Origin: Syngnathus acus
Taxonomy: Eukaryota > Chordata > Actinopteri > Syngnathiformes > Syngnathidae
Length of the DNA stretch: 64,000 nucleotides
Assembly (NCBI RefSeq): GCF_901709675.1
Contig: NC_051095.1
Location: 17,346,456 to 17,410,455 of the forward strand
Direction: 5' to 3'
The notes under the pieces were generated by a model. The model was not told the DNA's origin, searched no databases, and saw only the letters and a list, made by a program, of their open reading frames with translations. Each line of letters begins with the position of its first letter. Position 1 is the first letter of the stretch. Below are positions 19,298 through 32,000 of this stretch, piece by piece. The position numbers and the translations under genes were made by a program.

Positions 19298-22200
19298 AAT
19301 GAGTTATGGAGTAGGATGGGATAGGTATCGAAGCAAGGAGGCCCTCAGTGGAAGAGGTAACGTCAGGTGAGGACTTTAATCCAAAGAGGAGAAGGCGATC
19401 TTGGCTTGTTTATGAAATATACACTGTGAGACGTACAATCCTAACGATACTGGGACATGCATGATGTGGACAACACAAGCCTCCAGATTTTTCCATAGTC
19501 TGCTACATCCATTCACACTCCAGGGAGCTAACAGGGAAAAAAGGGCTTTTGTAGTATATATAGTATCCAACGCACCGTTTCCCCATGAACTCACTGTATA
19601 TTCAAATTTAATTTTGATGCATGAAAATGTATTTTTGATACTGATTAAAATGCCTTTACTTTTTTTGTAGCACAGATTTTAAGTTAAGTTTGACCTATAA
19701 CACTTTGCACATCACATCTTCTACCCTGCGTTGCAATTCATTGCTAGAATGGTTCAGAAAATAATTCCATGTGTTTTGTGTTTAGGCTTAGTCCATAAAA
19801 TTTACTAAATATATGACCATATTACTTATCATATTATTGTTATTACTCGCATTACAATCATCATCATTATTATTGTTATGAAAACCTGATGTGCTAGATA
19901 AAAAAGCGGGGAGATTCCGGGTCAGCACAAAATTTCTCTAGAAACGTTTACGTGATTAAAAAACAGTAAACATTTGTTGAACACAGTAAATAAATTAATC
20001 TTAAATCAATGTTTTTGAGAAAAGGCAATTTTTTTTCATATTATTGCATTACAAATCAATTATATTACAATACTTTATTTATAAAGCACTTTTGCAACAG
20101 CTTTTGCTGCAACAGATATTTTGTCATTGTTATTAAAAGAAATCCCACAATGTTTCTCCAGCACAATTCAAGCACGCTATGTATCAGTATATCAACAGCC
20201 ATTGCTGTAAAAAATATTTTTTGGGGTCATATTTGTTAAACCTGTCAACATGACCTGTTACAGGACCTTAGAATTCACAGAGGTTCTCACTCCCAAACCA
20301 ACCTTTTTTTGATAAACTGTTAAAACGGGTGTCTACTGTCTTGGTCAACGTTTGTGTGACGCCATCCTCAGTTTAAACAATGCACTGCATGTGAATTCGG
20401 CTTTGGGGTTTGAGCAAGCCTTTTCACCACGGTACACGTCGGATGTGACATGGAAACACGGTTTATGGTGCAAATGTCAAATTTCCTCCCCACTACACGT
20501 GTTTGCTTTCCAAGCCTGTCAGATTGCTGCTGGTTTTGGATTATGTTTGCACTGTTCTGTGTGCTTTTCTCCCTGAAGTGAAGATTATCTGAGAAGCTCC
20601 ATGGAGGGCTGCCATGGAGACAGTGGCATCCTGTGAGGCCTTCACAAAAAAAAAACAACGTATATGTACTTTTGTGTATGTTACAATCATATTGATGTTT
20701 TTTTTAGTTATGCAGATTTCTCCATTGGAACATAATTTTACAAAATAGGGCATGGCCACAGGAGTGGAATGAATGGATACAAAGGTCACACTCATAGTCC
20801 AAATAAAAATGAAAGAAAACATGAGGAGTAAGTCTATGGAGTATGCAAAACAAGGGAAAATATGCAAATATTGCCACATCATTCAGATTCTGTCCACTGC
20901 ATCAGAGCAATGACATCTTGACAGGCTACCAGTCTTACAGTCATTCCAAGAGACGCATGTCTGCATTGGTGGGCAGAGTAGCATTTTTTCCCCCTTTTCC
21001 GGCTGACTGTACAGCTGGAAGCAGCAGGGATGTGGAGTCCTTGCCCCTACTACAGCCCCTACTTACATAAATATAATAACATATAATATAGAGATGATTG
21101 TCGGACAGGTTGAATGTAAACAAACTGCAGTTTGTCATGAGCCCGTCTGTTGACGAGTAACCTCACATTCAGAGTGAGTACTTTTGACAACTCAGATTTT
21201 CATGCCGCTCTTGTATTTGCACTCCTTAGGTTGAAAGTGTAACTAATAATGTGGCCAATAAGTGTAGTCAGAAAAGTCCACCATCAATAATGCTATTAAA
21301 ATAAATCACATATGAATTGAAACATTACATGAGAATATAATTAGGCCTAAAGTGGCCCAAGTTAAAACAGTTTGACCCCAGATTTTTCTTCTGGGTCTAC
21401 ACTTTGAGAGATGCACCTTCATATCCGTGTATGTAGAGTCCAGATATCCTCCCTCTCCACCACAGGGTCCTTTCAATGGAGGCTAAGACATGTGCAGAGT
21501 GAGGACGCCTTGAGCCTTTCCACTCATGCAGAGATTCTCACACCCCTCCAAAATGAGCGATCAGACCTCTGACCCACCAGCTGCGACTGCATCATCATGT
21601 GCAATAAAAAGTGATGGCCGTCATGCCTGATTCATCTACTCACACTTTTCTTCCTCTTCGCTTCTGCTGTAGCTTGGCATGTATTAGCTACTTGTGTTGT
21701 GCCAATATACATAAACAGGATTATTTAGTCTTAGGCCAAACTATGTCCGCCTCCACTACCATAGGGAGCACCAGCAACTCTGCATTAACGATGGAGTGAT
21801 GGGGTGTAGTTGCCTTGTTACCTGCACATATGTACTGGTAACAATTATGTGGTGGAGAACGTGCGAGTCGTCCTGGCCATCCAACTTCGTGACTACTAAA
21901 TATAGTGAGGGCGCAGTGACTCATGCTGGACGCCTCACTGAATCACTTGGACAATCTTTTGGCTGCACCCCCCCCAAAATCTGGAAAGCAGAAATGATGA
22001 ATAACAGATTATTGTTATACCTCCACAACTCAGTAGTATAGACTTCTTCAGAGTTTTTGCACATTTTTGGCAATGATCAGCAAATAGGTGTAGTATATTT
22101 AGAAAGAAATCTCTGAAATCACCTTACAGTCTTCAACAGTGGTTTCAAGGTCTTTATTTCTTTATTTGTTTTTACCGCCCTTTCTGTCTTATCAATGGCT

Positions 22201-22540
22201 AATGTTTCTTAATTTCCGACCTTCTGCAGATTTCATATCACTTCTTGAGCACATGCTTGTTATGTTATAAAGTGGCCATCGTGTCTGACCTCATTGGCAT
22301 GGGGAGGCTCTATTATCACGTGTTTCTGTTTCCGAGCCATGTGAGACCTCTAAGGAATTGTTTGCTTCTTGTACCTGACTTGATGGCACAGTCTTCTTGA
22401 CACCAACCTTCTCACTGCTGATAAGGCCCATAAGTCAATTATTTATTTATTTATTTAACTTGGTCAGAAACACAAACAAATACAAATTTGTTTAGGGTCC
22501 AGCGCTCTATTAAGAAACATTTAATTAACTTAATGAATCA
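19298..22540. other. Intergenic DNA with no recognised gene
   Basis: Mostly AT-rich single-copy-looking sequence between the RNF 3' end and the receptor promoter. Open frames on both strands lack domains. No tRNA, rRNA or conserved coding block is recognised. Confidence 0.5.
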
Positions 22541-22559
22541 TTCCCATGATTCTTCTTTT

Positions 22560-23081
22560 CACTAGAGCGGGTTGGTTTTTAAATGCTCACCTCGATGAGA
22601 AAATCTAATATCTAATATCTTCTCACAGATCTGTTCATTTTGACCGAGTTGGCATGCAAGCGGAGCCCGGCTTCGGAGCTCCCCGGGCGGGTTGCAGAGC
22701 CATGTGAACACCGGGAAGTCTGAATCTTTTATCGGAGGCATGACAGATTGCACGATTGTGACACTGCTGTTTGCTCCTGCATGGCCGCACATTACTCCAC
22801 TCATCTACCCGCTTGCATCGACCAAGGGGGACACGGTCCTCTTTCTAGCCGGGTGCCGCTGCGCACAATCGGTGCGCTCCTGCAATCTGACTGCGCCCAG
22901 GCAACGGTCAGTGGAGCTCTCCATGCCTCCGAGCCTCAGATAGACACTTTCCCTCAGCGGGATCCAACGCACCGACGCCCTTTATAATCCATTATTGTTA
23001 CATTCCAAGTCTACAGTGGAAGAGGAGCACAAAAAAGAGCGTCATCTGCAAGTTTACGCGTGTTTTCGCAGCCTCTGGACG
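22560..23081 (+). promoter_or_regulatory. Putative promoter and 5' UTR of the receptor beta-type subunit gene
   Basis: Base composition turns GC-rich from about 22650 (GCGGAGCCCGGCTTCGGAGC, CGGGTGCCGCTGCGCAC). A TATA-like TTTATAA lies at 22981-22987, about 95 bases before the start codon at 23082. No exact neuron-restrictive silencer (REST) site was recognised. Start-site mapping is lacking. Confidence 0.45.
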
Positions 23082-26000
23082 ATGGCGGTGCTGGCGAAAG
23101 CTGCCCTGCTTCTCCTGGTTGTCACCGTGTCAAAAAGTGAGTAGTTTAATCTACTTTTTCCAAATCCTTCCAAATCGGGAACGAGGGGCTTGTACTTTGA
23201 GGTGTCAATCAAAGAGCATCAAATATGTTTTGGCTGTTCCTGAGCCAAATCGTCACATGCGCGGCGCCGCGTTGACTCTTTCGGGGTAGCTTAATCTTCT
23301 TTATCTCTGTTAGATATATAGTATACTTGAAATAACGAAGCAACTAAGGTCAAGGGTTGTAAGAGAGGCATTGCACATAAAAATTCCTAAAGTGTTATTT
23401 TCTACAAGAGGAATTTTGTTGGCCACTACATTAGGTACACGTGAGCAATAAAGTACAATAAAGAAAATAAATATATAATGCATTAAAATAATAGAATAAA
23501 ACATATCAAATAAATAAAATCAAATACCAATAAAGTGTTGGATCAAAAGACATGGACAGAAAATTCAGAAAATTATCTAGGGAGAAATTTTGACAGCCTT
23601 TGTATTTGATCTTATTAGGTTGTACAATTATGGTGGATACATTTCACAGTTTGACAAATAGGTCTAATAAAACTCCAAGTTAAGTGCATGGAAGCCCTCA
23701 CTCTGTGTGGCCCCTTGGTGATACCACATTTGTGGATGGACAGAACTATGTTCGTTTCATCCCAGTGTTGTTCTCGGGCCAATAGCTGTTGCTTGACATG
23801 TTACAAATGAGCTCTCTGGCAAGAGCTGACAAAGATGATTCACTATGTTGGCACCTATTTGTATGTTGTTGCCACATCTCCTCTTGCTGATGCACGCTAA
23901 GTGTTGAAAAGTTGAGGCAGGGATAAGCAGGAGGAGGCTGCAAATCTCCACTTCTTCTCAAATGTTTGGGGTCCAGGGTCCAATTAAATATGATTACCGT
24001 TTAAATACCAAAGAAATAAAATAATTCCCAACATCAAGAAAAAATAACAAGATCATATTTTTTAGAGGAAAATGTTGAAAAGTTATAAGGATAGTCAAAC
24101 TTCCTAAAGAAGAATAAATTGTAATCTTTACAAGAACAATGACGTCTAGTGCATGTAGAAAGTCCACATACATATTGTTCAAATGTAATTTTATTTTATT
24201 TAAAAAAACAAAAAAAAAACAGACCATGATGAATCATGTTGTTTGGGGTCTACCCTGACTCTCACCCAACAGAACAGAAGATAAGTGGTTCAGAGATTGG
24301 GTGGAAATGTGATCATAATAAAACATTAAAGTGACCTATAACCTGCACAGTTCTGTTTGAATCTTTCTGAGAGGGTAAATAAAAATAAACAACTTAAGCA
24401 CAATTTCCCCTGTGTTTGTTATGGTTCAATAGAACCAAATTTGAACTTTTCAGCCATACTTCTAAAAGGTACCAGAGAGTGCAATAATAAGACTGCTTAT
24501 CACCAAAATCAGAATCAGAATCAGCTTTATTAGCCAAGTTTGTGCAAGCCAAACAAGGAAAATACCACCATACCATCAAAGAAGCAAGATGGTGGCTGCA
24601 TCATGCAATTGGGGTGTTATTCTTTTGGTGGAGGGAATACTGAAGAGTTCCAAATCCCAGTCAGTCAAGGCAAAAAAGTCAGGAAAAGCATACTAGAATA
24701 TCATGTTTAAATTTATTTGGGGTTAATCAGAGGCGCTTGAAATGTTGGTAGGTTTGGTTGAAATTTTGAAGAGATCATAAAACCGGCATATACAATAAGC
24801 GGTTGGGGTGAAAACTAGCACCTCCAAATCCAAGACTATGGTCCTCAGTTGGACAAGGGTGGAATGCCCTCTCCGGGTCAGGGATGAGATCCGGTCCCAA
24901 GTGGACAACTTCAAGTATCTTGGGGTCTTGTTCACGAGTGAAGGGAGGATGGAAAAGGAGATCCACAGGCGGATCGATGCAGCATCTGCAGTAATGAGGA
25001 CTTTCTTTCGATCTGTCATGGGGAAGAGGGAGCTGAGCTGGAAGGCGAAGTTCTTGATTCACTGGTTGATCTACGTTGAGTAATAAGAAATAATAAAAGT
25101 AAGATTATTAATCTAAAACTAACATGAACGATTCAGGCAGGCAGCCACCAGTCACTGGCTGAGACATAGATAAACACAGCCATTAAGGTTCTCTTGGTCA
25201 AAGCCCCGACTGTAAAATGCCACGTGTGGCCAGTAGCATAGCTGCATGTCTGATGTTTGTAACAACCCAATCCAAGTCAAAATATCTGCAAGATAGTTAT
25301 TTTCAGTTTGAGAAATATCACCATAAAGATAAAGTGAAGACACCCCTTCTTCTTCGTAATGAAAAAAAACGAAAATGAAACTCATGTTAGGGAGGGATAT
25401 AAAAAATTCAGAATAGAAATCTCTCAACCAAAGAGGGGCGGATCTCAACATTTCGACCTCAGATAGGCCACCTCCGATGGCCACTTACTGAATTTTTAAC
25501 ATCACTACACCACTATACTTTGAAAGTAACCCTATAGGAAGCAAAATGTGGAACGGCATCGCCCTCTTTGTCCTTTTTAAAACCTGATCAACTTCAGTTT
25601 AACACAAATTTTCTGCGCATGTCTTGGTGAAGATTCTTTGATTGCGTTGCCGTCGTAGCGCATGTGAGATGATGGCATTCTTATTTTTAGAGGAAATAAA
25701 TTATTGAGGATTGGAGAGTGCAGCAAGGCAGACACTCGTGAGTGTGTGCGTGTATGTGTTTGTGTGTGTATCTCTCTGCATACATGTGTGTTGAGACCTG
25801 CTGGGATTCTCCCCAAAATTTCCCCGACCCTGTGCATGTCCCAATCACTAATTAATGCAGTCAAGGAGCACACAATGTGTGGACAGTAGCTGTATCAGAA
25901 TCACCTTTATTGGCTGTCAAAACACTTGAGTAATTTTTGCGCAACATTTGGAGGCAAGTCTAGTACTTTCACACAAAAAAAAATGTAAACAATATATACG

Positions 26001-29000
26001 TACATTTAAGACACAGTGACTGTCTTTACTTTTGTAAATTTTTCTATAAGAATAAAAAATGAGAAGTAGAATAAAACTGATCAACTGTGCAAATGGGGCT
26101 GAGTGACACAACTACAATTACTGTAATAATGGTACAGTAGAACAGACATTTCAAACCTGTCACTATGAAATGAGATGTCAACAATTTAAGAAGCTTAATA
26201 GCCAGTCTTGGAATGTCTGATGTTCTGGTATGCATTGTTCAAAAGTGCCTACGAGAGGGAGGAGCTGGAAAAGATGGTGTTCTAAGTGGAATTAAGTCCA
26301 TGAGACCTCTGCCGTCCTGGGGACCAGATTTACTGACCCTAATCCCTGTTGGAGATTTTAAACGTCATCGACTATCGTGATGCGCAAACTCTCAGCACTT
26401 GTCCTCCTCACTCAGATATCTGTTATAGTGTAATGTGGAATGATGTGTCTACAATGTACCTCAGCTTTCTGGCAGAGCACCTCTTCTTTGCAGTTGTCCA
26501 GACATCCCGTTGCTGGCGTCACGAATGTGACAGCCTTCAGTGTGGCCGCAAGTACAAAACCTTGTGTTTCTGTCATCCAAAGCTGCCAACTCACACACTT
26601 TGAGAGGTCAGGAGACGTGTATCTTGCTGATGTCAGATCACAAGTGTTTGCACAACTGGTTCAGGCTGAATGCTTAACCACGCACATATTCCTCTGCTGA
26701 TATTTGGCCTGGATGACGTTGACAGGGAATCCGGCCATGCAGCTGTCAAACTTGGGTTTGCTGCCCTGTCAAACGCGACAACTCCAAGATACCCGAGGCC
26801 AGTGGGAAAGCAAACCAGTGAAATCAAATGTGCAGTGTGTTTTTCCTCTTGACAAATGCCAGCTCTCATTCAACCACATGTTTAATTTTTTTCCCCCCCA
26901 CTGATATGACAAATTGCACAGTAACTCTGATGCCTTTAAAATAATAGCCGCTATCATGCAGTGTGACAAAGCCATGAGAGTCTCTGATTGGGTAGGCAAA
27001 CTATTGTTGAATGACATCATTGAACCTAAATATTTGCAAAATTATGCTTTAAAATTGCATGAAACTTTGACTTTGTTGCAGGGGTTCAGTTCAAAAGTTC
27101 ACTGACCGTGTGAATGTGAGCACGAACAATTGTCTGTCTGTATTATGCAGTGATTTACAGGCGACCATTCGAGGGTGTAGTCTGTCTCTGGCCCCAAAGT
27201 CAGCTTTGATAGGCTTCAACTCACTCTCTTACATCACTGAACAGGAAGGATGGTTTCTTCTGTGCTCCCTCTACAGTAATGACGCGGAAACTACTTATAA
27301 GACACTGACACTGACAGACTTCATTTTATGCATGGTCATTGGGACTTGTCTGATTCATCTGTAGTCAGACAAAACACGCTAAATTAAATACAGTGAGCTT
27401 ATGAATATGAAATGAACCATATCCGAACGGCTTTCTAAACTACTTAGACGTTTGTATGTTAACAGAGCACGACAGGCACATCTACAATTCTAAAGTGCAA
27501 AAGCTATTTGGATCAACAGCAGAGTGTCATCCTTGAGTTGACTTACATTTGTCGTGAATACTTTGTTTTTGAATCAAATTTGTTGCTGATTATTGTTGTG
27601 ACAGTGCTGCAGTGTGGATTCAGTTGAGCTGCACTGCTTCTGAGTTAGGGTGTATCCATGTGAGTCTCACACTGCCTCAAATGTTGTTCCCATAAATGAA
27701 AGCTAAATTAATTAATTTTCCATAGCGCTTGCTCTTACCACGGTCGCAGGTGGGCTGGAGCGTCTCCCAGCTAACTTAAGGCAAGATGCAGATGCCAGTA
27801 CAAGGCAAGGCACATTTTGACAATCTCACCTTCACATCTATGGGCAATGCAGTTTGTGTTTTTGGGAATGTCAGCAAAGACGGGGTGCTTGGACAAAAGC
27901 TATGCAAGCACGGAGAGAACATACAAACTCCTTACAGGAAGATGTGAGATGAGATTCAAACTCAGAATCTCTCAAGTGTGAGGCAGATTGTTTGGAATGA
28001 CTCATTTTATTTGGAATAATAATTACAATATTAATACTAAATCCGATTTATATAGCGCTTTTCTGGACACTCCACATTTTACAGTGGATACATTATTCAT
28101 GCACTCACACATTCTTACTGTGGTAGAAAACTACGTACAAAGTAGCCACAGATGCCCTGGGGCAGGCTGATGAAGGTGTGGCTGCCAGTGTGCGCCTTCG
28201 GCCCCTCCGACCATCACAAACCATTGGCACCCAGCCATACACCAGTGTGAGTGGCACTGTATTAAGCAGTGCTTCTCAAATAGCGGGGGGCGCGTGTGAC
28301 ACCAGGGAACATGCTTTTCTTTTTGCTGTACTAGATTAAAGGGTAATTAGACATCCAACTGCAGTAGGTGGGAGTGGCGGTATCACTCTTGTTCACTGAA
28401 AAGATTCGTTCTTTTGAACAAATCGTTCACTAACGAGCCAACACTATCGTCAATGTGCCTAACCGCTCGGCCAACGGTGCTTCGAAATAACTTAGTTTTA
28501 TGAGGGCGGGTGTGGCACTTTTCACTTTCACTTAAGCTTTTTCCCTAATGAAGTGGCCTGAGATTAGGTACACCTCATGGACACTTCAATAGGTACACTC
28601 CACGAGGTTAAAAAAAAAAAAAAGAATAAATAAATAAATAAGAAAGTGTAGCGAACGATTCGGTGAACGATTCTTTTGAACAAATCTTTTGAGTGAACCG
28701 ATTCTAAAGATTCAGTTTGAACAAAAATTCAATTCACTTAACTGGACTGCACATCACTAGTACAAAAGAGTGCAGACGACATGGACTGCCAGGTCGAAAT
28801 AGCCGACTGGTTAGTGACACGGGCTCTTGCTCGGTATGGACCTGGTTCGATCCCAGGTGTGAGCAAATGCCAAAATGATCTTTTAGAATGGGAACCTCGC
28901 TTTGTATGTGTACACAAATGCAAGTATTTATGTGTAAATTCATAAAGTGGCCCCACCCCCAAGTGAAAAGTGCCACACCCGCCCTCACCCCCTCACATAT

Positions 29001-32000
29001 TGGAACGCGGCCCCGAGGACTCGAGCTTGACACCTGTGACCTGTGACCATGATATTTCCCTAATAAAGTGGCCTGTTATTAGGTACACTTGAAAATGGCG
29101 GTGTACCTAATGGAATGTCCGCGTGATTCCCTCGTTAAGCGCACCTGCGTGAAAAGTTTTAGCTCCTGCAGAACATGAAAATGACCAAAATCTTTTCACG
29201 CAGGTGTGTTTAACGAGGGTAACTTGGAAAACATATTGGAACGCGGCCCCGAGGACTAGAGCTTGACACCTGTGACCTGTGACCATGATATTTCCCTAAT
29301 AAAGTGGCCTGTTATTAGGTACACTTGAAAATGGCGGTGTACCTAATGGAATGTCCGTGTGATTCCCTCGTTAAGCGCACCTGCGTGAAAAGTTTTAGCT
29401 CCTGCAGAACATGAAATGACCAAAATCTTTTCACGCAGGTGTGTTTAACGAGGGTAACTTGGAAAACATATTGGAACGCGGCCCCGAGGACTAGAGCTTG
29501 ACACCTGTGACCTTTGACCATGATATTTCCCTAATAAAGTGGCCTGTTATTAGGTACACTTTAAAAATGGCGGTGTACCTAATGGAATGTCCGTGTGATT
29601 CCCTCGTTAAGCGCACCTGCGTGAAAAGTTTTAGCTCCTGCAGAACATGAAAATGACCAAAATCTTTTCACGCAGGTGTGTTTAACGAGGGTAACTTGGA
29701 AAACATATTGGAACGCGGCCCCGAGGACTAGAGCTTGACACCTGTGACCTTTGACCATGATATTTCCCTAATAAAGTGGCCTGTTATTAGGTACACTTGA
29801 AAATGGCGGTGTACCTAATGGAGTGTTCAAGTGACATCACAGATCAAACAGCCAATCAGAAAGTGGGGGTGAGGGCGGGTGTGGCACTTTTCACTTAAAC
29901 CAGGGGTGTCGACCTGCAGTCCTCGAGGGGCCGCGTTCCAATATGTTTTCCAAGTTACCCTCGTTAAACACACCTGCGTGAAAAGATTTTGTTCATTTTC
30001 ACGTTCTGCAGGAGCTAAAACTTTTCACGCAGGTGCACTTAACGAGGGAATCTTGGAAAACATGTTGGAATGCGGCCCCAAGGACTAGAGCTTGACACCT
30101 GTGACCTTTGACCATGATATTTCCCGAATGAAGTGGCCTGTGATTAGGTACCCCTGAAAATGGCGGTGTACCTAATGGAATGTCCGAATGACGTCACAGA
30201 TCAAACAGCCAATCAGGAGGTGGGGGTGAGGGCGGGTGTGGCACTTTTCACTTTCACTTAAGCTTTTTCCCTAATGAAGTGGCCTGTGATTAGGTACACC
30301 TCATGGACACTACAATAGGTACACTACACGAGGTAAAAAATAAATAAATAAAATAATAAATAAATGAAGTGTAGCCAACGATTCGGTGAACGATTCTTTT
30401 GAACAAAAATTCAATTCACTTAACTGGAATGCACATCACTAGTACAAAACAGTGCAGACGATCATAGGCCGCCAGGTCGAAATAGCCGACTGGTTAGTGA
30501 CACAGGCTTTCGCTCGGTAAGAATTAAGTTCGATCCTGGGTGTGAGTATATACCGTAATGTGCTTTTATTGTGCAATTAACCCTTTATTTATTTTGGGGG
30601 ACACCAGCACAAATTACACAACGTAAAACACATTTACATATTGTCATATAAAGCAGTTAACCAAATGTCAGATTTTTGTTTTCATGCCCAAAAAAATAAA
30701 AACAAGGACTAAAACACCAGACAAGTTTTAACAGGTTTTAATGTTTATTAAAATAATAATAATAATAATAAAAATACATTTCAAACCAGCAATCTAATGT
30801 GAAATTGCAGTAGATATATTGGATAACAATATTTAGGCGTATATATGCATACACGTTATTTAAAAACTACGATAAGTGTTATAAAATCAAGATTACCCAA
30901 AGAGAAGCATAATCTCCCCGTTGTTGCATAACGGCGCATCCCTTCATGCAATAAAGTTAGTCGTTAGCTTGGAGAAAACGTGCATAAAACAAGTGGTGTT
31001 TCAGTGAGTGGTTCTTTCTTTCCTTGGCAAATCGTAAATCTACATTCTGGCTTACATAGTTCACGCCAGGAGGGAGACGCAACACGTTCACTGACTGATC
31101 CGTTGATGCACGGGAAGGCAGTTCACCCATTAATTCGTTCGCGAACGGGAAAGTCAGGATTCGTTCCCTCACTGATCCGTTCTCGCGATGAACTGGAAAT
31201 GCAAATCACTCACTCACAGACTCGTTCACTCACAGATCCGTTCAGTTGATGAACGGGAAATGCAATTCACGACTAGTTGGTGAACGGGAAGTGACGTCAT
31301 TCTCTTCTTCGTTTTGTTTTACGGCGAGGTGGCACCAGCTTCAATGTACATTACCGACACCTACTGGTTGAAGTCATATGAACTGAAAAAAGAACGAATC
31401 ACTTCAGAAAGTGCGAAATGTTTTCTTCTCCCTTGGGGGGCCATCACAGAAAATTATTGAGAAACACTGAGTGTCTTACGGTACACATGACCTAGACAGA
31501 GCGGGATTCGAACCGCCAACCCTCCAAGTTACTGAACGACCCACTCTTCCGCCTAAGCCACGGCTGTTTGAGAAAAAAAATGTATTGATTTTATTTGGAA
31601 TACAAATAACAAGATGTTAGAGCTAAGGTTATCAGTATTCTTTTTTTTTTTTTCGTTTCAAATGAAAGCATAGCTAGTAATTCTTGCTACAACTTAAGAA
31701 AGATCATCAAGTTATATTAAGCAACATATTTTTATTGTTTTAGGCAAATGCTTTTGTCCCTTTTGGCTGTAAAAACAACCATTGACCTCTTGCCTCATCT
31801 ACATTTACTTTGCGCTGTTTTGCCCCCGCAGCTTCCACTGTCCTGTCAAGCAAACATGATTCATGAATAGCAAACCAGGCTGTCACAAAGGCCCTAATAA
31901 CACAAAGTAACCACAAGAAAAATAGACTGAAATAGTATGAAGTCATCAAATGTTTTGACATTTGTAATATTTTTAACAGTTGTCAGCTATACACAGTTGA

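Larger units (their letters stand above)
23137..28010 (+). other. Receptor intron 1, first part
   Basis: The intron starts GTGAGT. It contains AT-rich sequence, two copies of a TCAGAATCAGCTTTATT-type repeat, a LINE fragment and other repeat remnants listed separately. No alternative exon was recognised. Open frames around 26349-26870 on both strands have no identifiable domain. Confidence 0.6.
28396..31418. mobile_element. Second-level inverted-repeat element inside the composite
   Basis: GTTCACTGAAAAGATTCGTT near 28391 and GAACTGAAAAAAGAACGAATC near 31380 are inverted relatives (CACTGAAAAGATTCGTTCTTTT versus AAAGAACGAATCACTTCAG). Between them are many GTTCACTCA/GAACGGGAA-type motifs (31085-31280). 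This fits an element rich in ACGAATC/GATTCGT motifs inserted within the outer hAT-like unit. Confidence 0.35.
28267..31469. mobile_element. Composite hAT-like insertion with nested elements
   Basis: The left end is CAGTGCTTCTCAAATAGC and the right end is ATTATTGAGAAACACTG, inverted copies of CAGTG[C/T]TTCTCAA. Next to the right end is CTTGGGGGGCCATCACAG and next to the left GCGGGGGGCGCGTG. The two halves of an older repeat flank it on both sides. No transposase is visible. A convincing 8-bp target duplication could not be matched, so exact boundaries are tentative. It contains further inverted-repeat elements, a palindromic MITE and a tandem array, listed separately. Confidence 0.55.

Noticed and set aside
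22560-23081. REST/NRSE silencer site in the receptor promoter
   Set aside because: Looked for because related receptor genes carry one, but no stretch matches the two half-sites closely enough.
24394-24579. Small minus frame over the TCAGAATCAGCTTTATT repeat
   Set aside because: It is formed largely by dispersed repeat sequence and has no domain.
28793-28866. Functional tRNA gene
   Set aside because: A and B boxes and a T arm are present, but the 5' and 3' flanks do not pair as an acceptor stem, and a diverged copy lies in the same duplicated repeat.
28998-29830. CRISPR array
   Set aside because: Repeats are about 236 bp without unique spacers, and the genome is a vertebrate's. It is a tandem MITE-derived array.
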